Source: Acidobacteriaceae bacterium (lineage in GTDB: Bacteria > Acidobacteriota > Terriglobia > Terriglobales > Acidobacteriaceae). Taken from it: a stretch of DNA of 64,000 bases. The translations under genes and the position numbers were made by a program. Below are positions 24,349 to 33,426 of the stretch, piece by piece (the first letter of the stretch is position 1; the number at the start of each line of letters is the position of its first letter). The DNA lies in contig PLCO01000015.1 of the NCBI GenBank assembly GCA_003134815.1, positions 195,973-259,972 on the forward strand, read 5' to 3'. A model generated the notes under the pieces. The model was given only the letters and a program-made list of their open reading frames with translations, had not been told where the DNA came from and searched no databases.

Positions 24349-26943
24349 ATGAGAGACAAAATCCTGCTCCTTATTCTTGTTCCCGGCGCCTTGTGCGCAG
24401 GGCAAACTACGCCGACGGCTCCCGGATCGCAGACCATCGTCTGCCCAACCGGACCCGGCCCTGTTCCCGAAGGCACTGAGGCGCTGTGTCCTCCGGCGAC
24501 GAGCACGACTCAAACGCAGGAAACAACGCCATACCCTCAGGGAACCGCCCCCGGGGTGGGCACATTTCAGTCCGGAAACCCACCCATTCCTTCAACGAAC
24601 CTGCCGCCGCCCAACAGACCGATTGCTCCCATCACCACGCGAACAGAATTTCAGATCTTCGCCGAGGACGAAGCCGACCATCCACTGAAGGTATTCGGTA
24701 GAGAACTCTTTGATGAGGCGCCCACAACTTTCGCGCCGCTCGACCGAATTCCGGTTCCAGCAACTTACGTCATCGGGCCGGGCGACGAGTTGCTTATTCA
24801 TGTGTGGGGAAAGATCGACCTCGATACGCGCGTGACCGTCGATCGGAACGGACAAGTCTTTGTTCCCACGGTAGGCACCTTGACCGTTGCCGGCCTGCGC
24901 TTCGACCAACTGCAAAGCTTTCTGCACTCGGCCATCGCCACACTTTACAAGGACTTTGACCTCAATGTGACCATGGGGCAGCTTCGCTCCATTCAGGTCT
25001 TTGTTTTAGGCAGCGCACGACAGCCGGGTGTCTACACCATCAGCTCGCTTAGCACACTGGTGAATGCGCTCTTCGCTTCGGGGGGTCCGTCGGCAACCGG
25101 CTCCATGCGCCACGTTCAGTTGCGGCGCGGCGATCAGGCGGTCACGGATTTTGACCTCTACGACTTGTTGCGGAGAGGAGATAAATCGCGCGACGCTCAG
25201 CTATTGCCCGGAGACGTGATCTATATACCTCCGGCGGGGTCGCAAGTGGCCATCATCGGCAGCGTCAACGAGCCGGGAATTTACGAAATCAAGGGCGACG
25301 AGACGGTCTCTTCGGCCCTGGAGGATGCGGGTGGCGCGACCAACCTGGCCGATCAGGATCGCGCTTTGCTCGAGAGGATCGAGAATCATCAAGGCCGCCA
25401 GGCGGACTCTTTCGCGCTCGATTCCGACGGAATGAAGCGCGTGCTTCGCGACGGCGATCTGTTGCGCGTTTACCCACTCTCTCCGCGCTTTGACAACGCT
25501 GTGACACTTCGCGGCAATGTGGCCCAGCCAGGGCGCTATGTGTGGCGCGATGGGATGCGCGTCTCCGATCTCATTCCCACTCGCCAGTTCCTACTCACGC
25601 GCGACTACTGGAACCAACAGAACTTTCTTGTGCCGGAGGGAAATGGCCATCCGTTTGGCCTTTCGCCGAATCAGTTCAGTCCACAAGCGGGGCCTAATGC
25701 GCAGAACGGAATCAGCGAACAGAACGAATCCAACTCGCAGAACGGATTCAATCCGCAGCCGGGCGCGAATTCGCAGAACGGAATCAGCGGTCAGGTTCCT
25801 CAGGCCGGACAGACAGCAGCCAACACGCAACAAAGGGGGAATGCGCAGAACGGCATCAACCCGCATACGGGGCTGAACCAGCAGCCCGGCACAAATCAAC
25901 AATCTGGTACGAATTCGCAGTCGGGGATCAATGCACAGAACGAAATCAACCAGCGCGCCGAGACCAGTTTCGAGGCGGCTCGGAACAGCGAAGAGATCAA
26001 CTGGGATTACGCCGCGGTTGAGCGCCTCGATCAGCACGATCTGAGTACCCGACTGATCGCGTTTAATCTGGCTAACGCAATCGACAATCCGACGTCCACT
26101 GACAATGTTGTCCTGCAGGCCGGAGACGTGGTCACCATCTTCTCTGAGAAGGACATCCCACTTCCCGTCGACAAGCACGCGGCTTTCGTCCGCGTTGACG
26201 GCGAGGTGAACGCGCCGGGCGTTTACCGCATCGACGCGGGAGAAACGCTGCGCGATCTGGTGAGGCGTGCCGGAGGGCTTACTCCGCACTCCTATCTCTA
26301 TGCCTCTCAGCTCAACCGCATCTCCACACGCCGCGCCGAAGAACTGGAGATCAGGCAATCGACCGCGCAAATGCAGCGCGACCTCCTGGCTCGCAATGCG
26401 GCCGCATCCACAGTTGGCGCACCGAGCTCGACTGAGCAGCAGGCACAGCTAAGCTCGCAGCAGGCATTGATTTCGCAGCTCGCTTCTGTTCAGCCAACGG
26501 GGCGCGTAGTGCTGGCCATGAAGCCGAATGCGAGCAATGTCGATGACATACCGGCCTTTCCGTTGGAGGATGGAGACACATTCTACGTTCCTCCGGAGCT
26601 GAACACCGTTCAGGTCTCCGGCGCAGTCTACAACGAGAATGCCTTCCGCTATGAGCGGAGGAAGCGGCTTGATACATATCTGAACGATGCGGGAGGACCC
26701 ACGCGCCAAGCGGATACCAGGCGCGTCTTTCTCATTCGTGCCGACGGCACCGTGATCAGCCGCCAGACCCGCGGAGAGTTTTGGCGCTCAGACTTCGGCA
26801 AAACAACATTGTTGCCCGGCGACGCGATTATCGTCCCGCCAAAGTTGAAGGGACCGAGCACATTCATCCAGCAACTCCCCTACTTTACGCAAATGCTTTC
26901 GCAAACGGCTTTGACGGGCGCCGTCCTGGGTACGACCTACTAA
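24349..26943 (+). CDS. Polysaccharide export protein, Wza/SLBB type with Q/N-rich insert
   Basis: The 864-residue protein starts with a signal peptide (ILLLILVPGALCAG). A Pro/Thr-rich linker follows, then the poly-export domain (about residues 140-220; TYVIGPGDELLIHVWGKID). At least four SLBB-like repeats come next, with motifs such as VFVLGSARQPGVYTI, VAIIGSVNEPGIYEI, FVRVDGEVNAPGVYRI and VQVSGAVYNENAFRY. Residues of about 441-540 form a low-complexity insert of repeated N/Q-G-I/N-P/S units inside the SLBB array. It should form or gate the outer-membrane channel for the polymer. It is far longer than E. coli Wza (379 residues). It leads the operon with the Wzz-like gene 14 bases downstream. 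Confidence 0.9.
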   Translation: MRDKILLLILVPGALCAGQTTPTAPGSQTIVCPTGPGPVPEGTEALCPPATSTTQTQETTPYPQGTAPGVGTFQSGNPPIPSTNLPPPNRPIAPITTRTEFQIFAEDEADHPLKVFGRELFDEAPTTFAPLDRIPVPATYVIGPGDELLIHVWGKIDLDTRVTVDRNGQVFVPTVGTLTVAGLRFDQLQSFLHSAIATLYKDFDLNVTMGQLRSIQVFVLGSARQPGVYTISSLSTLVNALFASGGPSATGSMRHVQLRRGDQAVTDFDLYDLLRRGDKSRDAQLLPGDVIYIPPAGSQVAIIGSVNEPGIYEIKGDETVSSALEDAGGATNLADQDRALLERIENHQGRQADSFALDSDGMKRVLRDGDLLRVYPLSPRFDNAVTLRGNVAQPGRYVWRDGMRVSDLIPTRQFLLTRDYWNQQNFLVPEGNGHPFGLSPNQFSPQAGPNAQNGISEQNESNSQNGFNPQPGANSQNGISGQVPQAGQTAANTQQRGNAQNGINPHTGLNQQPGTNQQSGTNSQSGINAQNEINQRAETSFEAARNSEEINWDYAAVERLDQHDLSTRLIAFNLANAIDNPTSTDNVVLQAGDVVTIFSEKDIPLPVDKHAAFVRVDGEVNAPGVYRIDAGETLRDLVRRAGGLTPHSYLYASQLNRISTRRAEELEIRQSTAQMQRDLLARNAAASTVGAPSSTEQQAQLSSQQALISQLASVQPTGRVVLAMKPNASNVDDIPAFPLEDGDTFYVPPELNTVQVSGAVYNENAFRYERRKRLDTYLNDAGGPTRQADTRRVFLIRADGTVISRQTRGEFWRSDFGKTTLLPGDAIIVPPKLKGPSTFIQQLPYFTQMLSQTALTGAVLGTTY

Positions 26944-26957
26944 CTAAAGGGCGAAAC

Positions 26958-28202
26958 ATGATGGAACAGAGTCCAGTGATCGAGCAGGAAGTGCTTTCTC
27001 CGAGCGAAGCGCCTTCATCCGAAGAACCGGCGCCGGCATTGTCCTTCTTTGGCGCTCTTCTGCAGCTAGCTCGTGGCAAGCACCTTGTGGCATTCGTCAC
27101 GGGAATTGCAACGCTTGTTGGAATCGTCGTGAGCCTGGTGCTGCCGGTGAGTTACACGGCCACAACCAGGATCATGACGCCGCAGCAAACGCAGTCGTCG
27201 GCGTCCTTCCTCATGAACCAATTGTCGCTGAACCCAACCGTGACAAACCCGCTGGCAGGCGCGACCGGCGGATCGTTGAGCTTGAGAAATCCCAACGAGC
27301 TCTATCTGGGCTTGCTGGCTTCGCGGCCCATCGCGGACGAGATCATTGAGAAGTTTGGTCTCATGGTCGCATACCGCTCAAAAGACATGACGGCCGCTCG
27401 AAAAACTCTGGCGGATCGTACGACCGTTACGTCGGAGAAGAGCACGCTGATCGCAATCTCGGTGACAGATACAGATAAAAAGCGGGCCGCGGACATTGCC
27501 AACGCCTACCCTGAGCAACTTCGCTTGCTGACCAAGAATCTTGCAGTGACTGAAGCTTCGCAAAGGCGCCTTTTCTATGAGCAACGATTGAAAGACGCCA
27601 AAGAGGATCTGGTTTCCGCCGAGCTTACGCTCCAGCAAATCCAAAAACAGAAGGGGCTGGTGCAACTCGACGCGCAAACCAAGGCGCTAATCACTTCTTT
27701 GGCCGATCTACATGCTCAGGTTGCGGCCAAGGAAGTGCAGCTTCAGGCTCTGCGCTCTTACTCCACAGAACAGAATCCCGAGGTGCAGTTGCTTGAAAAC
27801 CAACTTGCCTCACTGCAGGATCAGACGGGCCGCCTGGAAGAGCGCAGCGGCTCTCCGGAATCCGGCGGCATGGATCTCGCGGACGTTGCGGGCGCGGGCG
27901 CAGACTATTTGCGCGCCGAACATGAACTCGAGTATCGCCAGGCGCTCTTCGATTTGCTGTTGAAGCAATATGACGCCGCCAGATGGGATGAGGCCAGAAA
28001 CGCCGCGGTGATCCAGGTGGTCGAAGACGCCATTCCTCCGGAACGAAAATCCGCGCCGCGACGGACCGTCATCGTCCTCATCTTTATGGCGCTCGGGCTG
28101 ATTGGCTCGTGGGTCTACATCCTGGTGAGCAGCTTCATCGCCGGCAATGGCCGTCTCGCGCAACTGCTGGCTGAATTCAAATCAATCCCGGTCAACGAGT
28201 GA
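26958..28202 (+). CDS. Wzz/GumC-like chain-length determinant
   Basis: From ATG 26958 behind AAAGGGCG, the 414-residue inner-membrane protein has an N-terminal helix (VAFVTGIATLVGIVVSLVLPV), a long periplasmic coiled-coil region (about residues 180-300) and a C-terminal helix (VIVLIFMALGLIGSWVYILVSSF). Pro-rich residues before the last helix fit the Wzz motif. There is no cytoplasmic tyrosine-kinase domain, and no separate kinase gene is in the locus. It would set polymer length and couple the polymerase to the outer-membrane export protein. Confidence 0.9.
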   Translation: MMEQSPVIEQEVLSPSEAPSSEEPAPALSFFGALLQLARGKHLVAFVTGIATLVGIVVSLVLPVSYTATTRIMTPQQTQSSASFLMNQLSLNPTVTNPLAGATGGSLSLRNPNELYLGLLASRPIADEIIEKFGLMVAYRSKDMTAARKTLADRTTVTSEKSTLIAISVTDTDKKRAADIANAYPEQLRLLTKNLAVTEASQRRLFYEQRLKDAKEDLVSAELTLQQIQKQKGLVQLDAQTKALITSLADLHAQVAAKEVQLQALRSYSTEQNPEVQLLENQLASLQDQTGRLEERSGSPESGGMDLADVAGAGADYLRAEHELEYRQALFDLLLKQYDAARWDEARNAAVIQVVEDAIPPERKSAPRRTVIVLIFMALGLIGSWVYILVSSFIAGNGRLAQLLAEFKSIPVNE

Positions 28203-28286
28203 TTCGCACTCGCAGCGTGGAGAGCCAAAACGTCCCAAAATCGCAAACACCTGGTTTGGTCCTACGTCTCAACTTCGGGGGCCAAT

Positions 28287-29585
28287 GTGCTCCGCGTAGG
28301 ACTCGGCGCTGTTTCCGGTCTTTTGGTCTCTCGTTTATTGATGCCACGCGGACGCGGCGAGTTGGCGATTCTCTTGTATTTTCCCACGCTAATGGGAGCG
28401 TTCTTCAGTTTGGGAACGCCTCAGGCGATCACCGCGCTGATCTCGAAAGGCACGGAGCGCACTGAAGAGATTTTGACCACCGGCTTTCGACTCGCTGTTG
28501 CTCAGGCCCTCGTGGCGATTCCGCTTTTCGTGCTCTGCGCACCGCTCACGCTCAAAGGCGACAATCGTCAGCTAGCAGTTCCAGTTGAGATTTCGTGCGC
28601 GTGCGGCGCCTTTACGATTCTTGTCCCGTACTTCAATGCCATGGCCTACGGCTTGAAGCGTTTCACATGGGTGAATGCCGTAACGCTCGCGAGCCAGGCC
28701 GGCTATGTCCTTGCGCTTCTCATCTTGTGGTTCGCTGGAATTCTCACGCCGCTTGCGGCCACGCTCGCCGCACTGGGCAGCCAATTGTTGCAGTGCCTTC
28801 TGCATCTCATTCACATCAAGCCGCGCTGGCTGAATTGGAAGCTGCCGCGCGGTGCATATTCTGAATGTTTGGGGTTGGGGATTCGCTTCGCGGCGCCGAG
28901 CCTCGCCGCGGTGGTTCTGCTCAACTCCGATCGAGCCATTCTCATTCGCACAACGACACTGGAGCAGATCGGATACTTTGCCATCGCCTTCGCGGTAACA
29001 ATGCCGATCACATTAACGACTGAAGCGTTTACTCAGATCGGCTTTGTCGAAGTATCAAGCGCCCAAAGCGCCGAGGCCTCGTTCTCCCTCATGCTCCGCC
29101 GATTCCAGATGGCGCAGGTCGTTGCCGGAGCGAGCTTCCTTTTCGCCTGCACTTTGATCGATCCCGTAATCCGATTCGGCTTTGGCAAAGCGTATTTGAG
29201 CGCGATTCCCGCTGCATATTTTCTAGCGCTTGCCATGTCACTGAGAGCTATGACAAGAACACTCGAAAACAACCTTCGGGGCCTTCGCTTCATCGTTCCG
29301 GGCACGGTTGGAGCCGCGATCAATTTGACGGCACTCATCCTTTTCAGCGCATTGTTCGTGCCGCGATGGGGAGCATTCGGCTTCTGTTGCGCATGTCTGA
29401 TCTCAGAGGCGATTTACCTGATCTGTTTAGTTCTCTACCTATCAACGCGACAAGATATGCGCCTGCAATCGCTTTGGGGATTTCGCCCTAGCATCGTTCG
29501 CGCCATGACATCTGCATTTGCGGAACTTTTCAGAGACCGGTTTCTCGCGAGAGACAAAGAAGAGGCCGCCGAGGGCGCGTGCTGA
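28287..29585 (+). CDS. Wzx-like oligosaccharide flippase, 5' end frameshifted
   Basis: The frame encodes about 12 membrane helices of the polysaccharide-flippase (MOP) fold (GLLVSRLLMPRGRGELAI near the start, then regular hydrophobic segments). It moves undecaprenyl-linked repeat units across the inner membrane. The GTG at 28287 has no ribosome site and cuts off half of helix 1. The same frame upstream reads NRKHLVWSYVSTSGANVLRV back to a stop at 28200-28202 without a start codon. A GTG at 28199 overlapping the Wzz stop (GTGA) is in another frame, and removing one A from the A4 run at 28237-28240 joins the two. The true gene is therefore probably 28199-29585. Confidence 0.85.
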   Translation: MLRVGLGAVSGLLVSRLLMPRGRGELAILLYFPTLMGAFFSLGTPQAITALISKGTERTEEILTTGFRLAVAQALVAIPLFVLCAPLTLKGDNRQLAVPVEISCACGAFTILVPYFNAMAYGLKRFTWVNAVTLASQAGYVLALLILWFAGILTPLAATLAALGSQLLQCLLHLIHIKPRWLNWKLPRGAYSECLGLGIRFAAPSLAAVVLLNSDRAILIRTTTLEQIGYFAIAFAVTMPITLTTEAFTQIGFVEVSSAQSAEASFSLMLRRFQMAQVVAGASFLFACTLIDPVIRFGFGKAYLSAIPAAYFLALAMSLRAMTRTLENNLRGLRFIVPGTVGAAINLTALILFSALFVPRWGAFGFCCACLISEAIYLICLVLYLSTRQDMRLQSLWGFRPSIVRAMTSAFAELFRDRFLARDKEEAAEGAC

Positions 29586-31087
29586 AAGAAGAACAAAAGA
29601 CGCAGGAATTTCCATGGCGACGGCCCTTTGCCGCGATCGTTGTTTTAATCACTATCACCTTGTTCGTGCGGGGCGAGCGGGTCGACGCACCTGGCGCCGG
29701 GTTGCTTGCCGCAATCCTTCTTGTGATTTCCGCCGCAATTCTGCTTCATACAGCGGTCAAGACCGGAAGTTTCATGAACAGCTCCACGCTGGTGCTCGGC
29801 ACATTCTTGCTTACCTACCCGCTGTCGGCCTTCGTGCACCTCACCGGTAAGGACTATGTGTCACTTGGCTTTTATGAAATCGCCGCGCTTGACGCCCACA
29901 CGCAGCTCCATCATGTTTACTTATCGCTCGCGCTCGTTCTTCTCGCGCAGTTGGCCCTCTGGTTAGGTCTTTCGCCTGCGCGCACGGCAGCGATAGTGAA
30001 GGGTCCAAAGCTGATCCGCGTCCGCTCCGCGCTTCTCATTCTCGCCGGGGTCGTTTTCACGTTTGTGGGCTTCGCGGGCACCTATATGCTTTTCTCGGGT
30101 CCGGGCGGTTCGCTCCAGGATTTGGTGACCGTAGACCGCGCGCGGCAACTCGATGCTGGAACCGCGCGCTTTGTGTTTATATCTGAGTGGCTTTCATGGG
30201 GAATCATCTTTCTGTTGACTGCGTTTCTGGTTTCGCGAACCAGCAGAAATCATCCCAAGGTCACTCTTGCCGCGCTTGTTGGCGGATCGGTCTGCATGCT
30301 CTTTAATCTGCTCTGGACGGGGGGCAGGGCCGAGAACCTGCTGGCGATCTTGCCCCTGATCTTTGTCGTCAAGAAGATTGCTCCCCGGAATTTCCGTCCC
30401 TTTGCCTCCGTCATTGTTATTGGAATCATGGGAATCATCGCCTTCGAAACCATTGCGCGCACCACGACATTGCAGGACAGCGGCATCGACTTTCTCGCTC
30501 AAAGCGGAATCAGCACAGGCCAATTTGTGGCCAATCAATTGGCCGCCGTCTTCGACTGGCAGATGGGAAGATACCCGACCATCAGTCTTGCCTTCGACAT
30601 GGTGAATCGATACGGCCATGCCCTCGGATTAACCTTGCTGCAGGGGCTGACAATAACCATTAACGCGCCGGCGACTTTGCTGCACATTCCCTTGAAGGTG
30701 CCGGAGCTAGAGCCATTCAGTGCGCTCGCGGGGCAGTACATCTACAATGACTCTTCCATCAACTTCGTTGTGCCGGGCACTCTTGCTGAACTGTACTTTA
30801 ACTTCGGCGTTCTGGGTGTATTCGGTGGATTCTTTGTGATTGGCAGGGTTGCGAAGTATTGTATTGCCGTGACGCATTCCGCCAGCGACATGGGAACTCT
30901 ACTGCTTAGTTCTTATGTTCTGGCCATGCTCTGCATTTCAACCATACCCATGACTACAACCATCATCCTGTACAACCTGGCTACAATTGGTTTCCCGATT
31001 CTTGCCTTTTGTGTCATCGAGCAGAGCCTGATCCACGCCAAAAAGCCTCTGCCACAGAGTGCCGCACGCATGGCAGTCATTTCATGA
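29579..31087 (+). CDS. Wzy-like O-antigen/EPS polymerase
   Basis: A 502-residue membrane protein with about 12 helices and larger loops, such as QDLVTVDRARQLDAGTARFVF and a long one around residues 290-390 containing QMGRYPTISLAFDMV. It has the diffuse character of Wzy polymerases, which join flipped repeat units in the periplasm. The GTG start at 29579 overlaps the flippase stop by seven bases, and GAGGG precedes it. Position directly after the flippase and before the glycosyltransferases supports the role, since sequence alone rarely identifies Wzy. Confidence 0.75.
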   Translation: MLKEEQKTQEFPWRRPFAAIVVLITITLFVRGERVDAPGAGLLAAILLVISAAILLHTAVKTGSFMNSSTLVLGTFLLTYPLSAFVHLTGKDYVSLGFYEIAALDAHTQLHHVYLSLALVLLAQLALWLGLSPARTAAIVKGPKLIRVRSALLILAGVVFTFVGFAGTYMLFSGPGGSLQDLVTVDRARQLDAGTARFVFISEWLSWGIIFLLTAFLVSRTSRNHPKVTLAALVGGSVCMLFNLLWTGGRAENLLAILPLIFVVKKIAPRNFRPFASVIVIGIMGIIAFETIARTTTLQDSGIDFLAQSGISTGQFVANQLAAVFDWQMGRYPTISLAFDMVNRYGHALGLTLLQGLTITINAPATLLHIPLKVPELEPFSALAGQYIYNDSSINFVVPGTLAELYFNFGVLGVFGGFFVIGRVAKYCIAVTHSASDMGTLLLSSYVLAMLCISTIPMTTTIILYNLATIGFPILAFCVIEQSLIHAKKPLPQSAARMAVIS

Positions 31088-31171
31088 TGCAACACCCAAC
31101 GGTCAACATCCTTCGAGGACTCGCGACTTAACAATATAGTTGCATCCGAAGTATAGAACTGATCTCTCTTT

Positions 31172-31191
31172 AGCGACCTTGGCGGGTCGCT
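31172..31191 (+). terminator. Possible hairpin between polymerase and glycosyltransferase genes
   Basis: AGCGACC (31172-31178) and GGTCGCT (31185-31191) form a 7-base stem with a 6-base loop in the 124-base gap after the polymerase gene. Only a weak TTATT follows, so it may be an attenuator or a chance stem and not a full terminator. Confidence 0.35.
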
Positions 31192-31211
31192 TATTAGGAC
31201 TCGCAATCTTC

Positions 31212-32261
31212 ATGGAGACGCAATCTAGGCGGTTTCTCGTTTATCTCCGCCCATCCGATCGTTATAGTGTGGGAATTTTTGCCCGCCGCATTGTCAAGGA
31301 ACTGGGCCGGAGGAATTATTCCCATACCTCTTTCCCATTTCATTACACGGGACGATCCATACTTCCGTGGACCCATGCTTTCGCCACGGGATTCGCGAAA
31401 TACATTCCACGGCTCTTGGAGGATAGACGGCCGTCAGTGTATACCTTGGGCTCCCCGCACGCTCCGGCTCTCGAGCAATTGCTTGGAGTCGATTGGAGCG
31501 CGGAACAACGACTGATTCTGAGGCGCGGCTTTTCGATTTTGGCAAGCGGCCGCAAGATTGTCTTCATCTCGAAACATGTGCGCGGCGTCTGGCAGCGCCT
31601 TGCAGAAGAACAGAACATGCCATGGCCCGATGATTCGCAGGTTCGAGTCATACATCACGGGTTGGACCTCGATGACTTCAGGCCGCCATCCCGCTCGCCG
31701 TCCCGCCACTTTGTTATTGGATCGGCCGGGGCATTACGTTTTCCCTTTCGTCTTGCGACTTTGTTCCAAGTCTCCAAACGATTGCCATTCGATCACCGGA
31801 TTCTGGTGGTTGGATCAATGGACAATGATTGCAAGCGAGTCTTGTCAAAGGCAATGGAAGATCCTGATCTAGCGGCACGAACGTCTTACGTGCCGTGGGT
31901 TAAATCCGAGGCATTGCCGCCCCTCTATCAGCGGATGCACTGCCTCTTTCATCCTGTCTCAGGAGAATCGTGTGGAATCGTCGTAACCGAGGCCCTTGCC
32001 TGCGGCGTTCCAGTGGTGGTGCCCGCATACGGAGGACCGAGCGAATTCGTCCTTCCTGACGGCGGCATTGCAGTTCAGGCCAGACCTTACCAGTACGACG
32101 ACGAATTCTGCGATCTCATGGCTGACGCGGTGACAAGAGTCCGCGCTAACTATGACACATATGCCCGAGGTGCTCGCCGCCAGGCCGAACGGCATCTTTC
32201 AATCGTTTCGTGCGTCGATGAATATCTGGATCTTCTGGACCTGCCGCGAAGACGCTCGTGA
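31212..32261 (+). CDS. Glycosyltransferase, GT-B fold (family 4-like)
   Basis: The 349-residue cytoplasmic protein transfers a sugar from an activated donor to the growing lipid-linked unit. The C-terminal donor-binding half shows HHGLDLDDFRPP, FVIGSAGALRFPFRL, and the GPGTE-like helix FHPVSGESCGIVVTEALACGVPVVVPAYGGPSEFV, with the EX7E-type glutamates. ATG 31212 is preferred because the protein-like part starts there; TTG 31140 is possible. Donor sugar and linkage cannot be inferred. The next gene overlaps its stop if read from the GTG at 32258. Confidence 0.85.
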   Translation: METQSRRFLVYLRPSDRYSVGIFARRIVKELGRRNYSHTSFPFHYTGRSILPWTHAFATGFAKYIPRLLEDRRPSVYTLGSPHAPALEQLLGVDWSAEQRLILRRGFSILASGRKIVFISKHVRGVWQRLAEEQNMPWPDDSQVRVIHHGLDLDDFRPPSRSPSRHFVIGSAGALRFPFRLATLFQVSKRLPFDHRILVVGSMDNDCKRVLSKAMEDPDLAARTSYVPWVKSEALPPLYQRMHCLFHPVSGESCGIVVTEALACGVPVVVPAYGGPSEFVLPDGGIAVQARPYQYDDEFCDLMADAVTRVRANYDTYARGARRQAERHLSIVSCVDEYLDLLDLPRRRS

Positions 32262-32344
32262 TGTCTAGCGGTGATTCATCACTCCATCACACGGAGAGGA
32301 CGCCAGGGAGATGGTTCGATGTCATGCAAGAGGACGAGTTCACA

Positions 32345-33382
32345 ATGAGGGTTGCAATTGCGTGGCATGGACTTCCTTATTATGCCGCTCGCCTCATTCG
32401 GCCAGTGGTGAACAAGCTGGGAAAGAGGATCGCAATCATTGCAACTCGGGGGCCACAATCCCCTGAAGAGATCGAAGCCGCTCTAGGCTCCTCGATTTGC
32501 ATTGCGCCAGAAGATCCACATCTCCGTTGGAGCCAACTTGGTTTGCAAGTACCGGACCTGTTCTTTCATTCGGGCTGGGCCTATCCCAATTTTCGTTCGC
32601 TCGCCCGAGAAGTTAAGCGCCGCAGCGGAACCGTGGTCAGTATGGTCGACAATGCCAGCAAGCACAACCTGCGGCAGGAGATTGGGAAATACATTTTCCG
32701 GTGGCGGTATCGGCCCCAGGTTGATTTTGTGATGGTACCCGGCGCCAGCGGGCTGGAGTTAATGAAGCTCTTCGGGATGCCTGAAGGATCGGTCTACACA
32801 GGCCTTTACGGAGCCGATCCGGAAGTGTTCCAGTTGGGCCCACCATGGCGTGAGCGGGACTATCGCTTTTTGTTCGTCGGCCGATTCATATCGCGTAAGG
32901 GGTTGAGGGGCCTTGTTGAGGCAGTGCGCTTGTTGCGATCCGAGGGCGCGGACTTCCGGATTGCAGCTGTCGGAGCCGGACCAATGCGCGCGGATCTAGC
33001 TCTTGCAGGGATCGAGGTTTACCCATTTACCGAGGCTGCGGCGGTGGCCCGCATGATGCAGAATTCGCGCTTTTTGGTCTTGCCGAGCTTTGAGGATCAT
33101 TGGGGTGTGGTAGTGCATGAAGCTGCGCTAAGTGGATGTGGACTAGTTCTTAGCACAGCAGTGGGAGCTCACCGGGATCTGCTGAGAGCACGGAACGGTT
33201 TCATCTGTGAGCCAGGACGGCCTGCTCCAGCGATGCGGCAAGCACTTCGCGCCGACCCTCAATGGTTCATGGCCTGTTCGTTCGAAAGCCGGCAGCTGGC
33301 TTCAGCGTTTGGTCCTCAAAGATGGAGCCAGGTCTTCGAGCAGATCTATGCTGAGGCACAACGACGAGGTTCGTTGGCGTAA
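32345..33382 (+). CDS. Glycosyltransferase, GT-B fold
   Basis: From ATG 32345 (GAGGA nine bases upstream) the 345-residue product begins MRVAIAWHGLPYYAARLI, a typical first strand and glycine-poor loop of GT-B enzymes. The second half has RFLFVGRFISRKGLRGLVEAV, then FLVLPSFEDHWGVVVHEAALSGCGLVLSTAVGA, the donor-site helix with two conserved glutamates in an EX7E-like spacing. A GTG at 32258 overlapping the previous stop would add 29 residues that look random. It acts in repeat-unit assembly; specificity is unknown. Confidence 0.85.
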   Translation: MRVAIAWHGLPYYAARLIRPVVNKLGKRIAIIATRGPQSPEEIEAALGSSICIAPEDPHLRWSQLGLQVPDLFFHSGWAYPNFRSLAREVKRRSGTVVSMVDNASKHNLRQEIGKYIFRWRYRPQVDFVMVPGASGLELMKLFGMPEGSVYTGLYGADPEVFQLGPPWRERDYRFLFVGRFISRKGLRGLVEAVRLLRSEGADFRIAAVGAGPMRADLALAGIEVYPFTEAAAVARMMQNSRFLVLPSFEDHWGVVVHEAALSGCGLVLSTAVGAHRDLLRARNGFICEPGRPAPAMRQALRADPQWFMACSFESRQLASAFGPQRWSQVFEQIYAEAQRRGSLA

Positions 33383-33426
33383 GGCCGCGCAGTTGGAACC
33401 TTCGAAATCCTGATTTTTCTGAAGAC

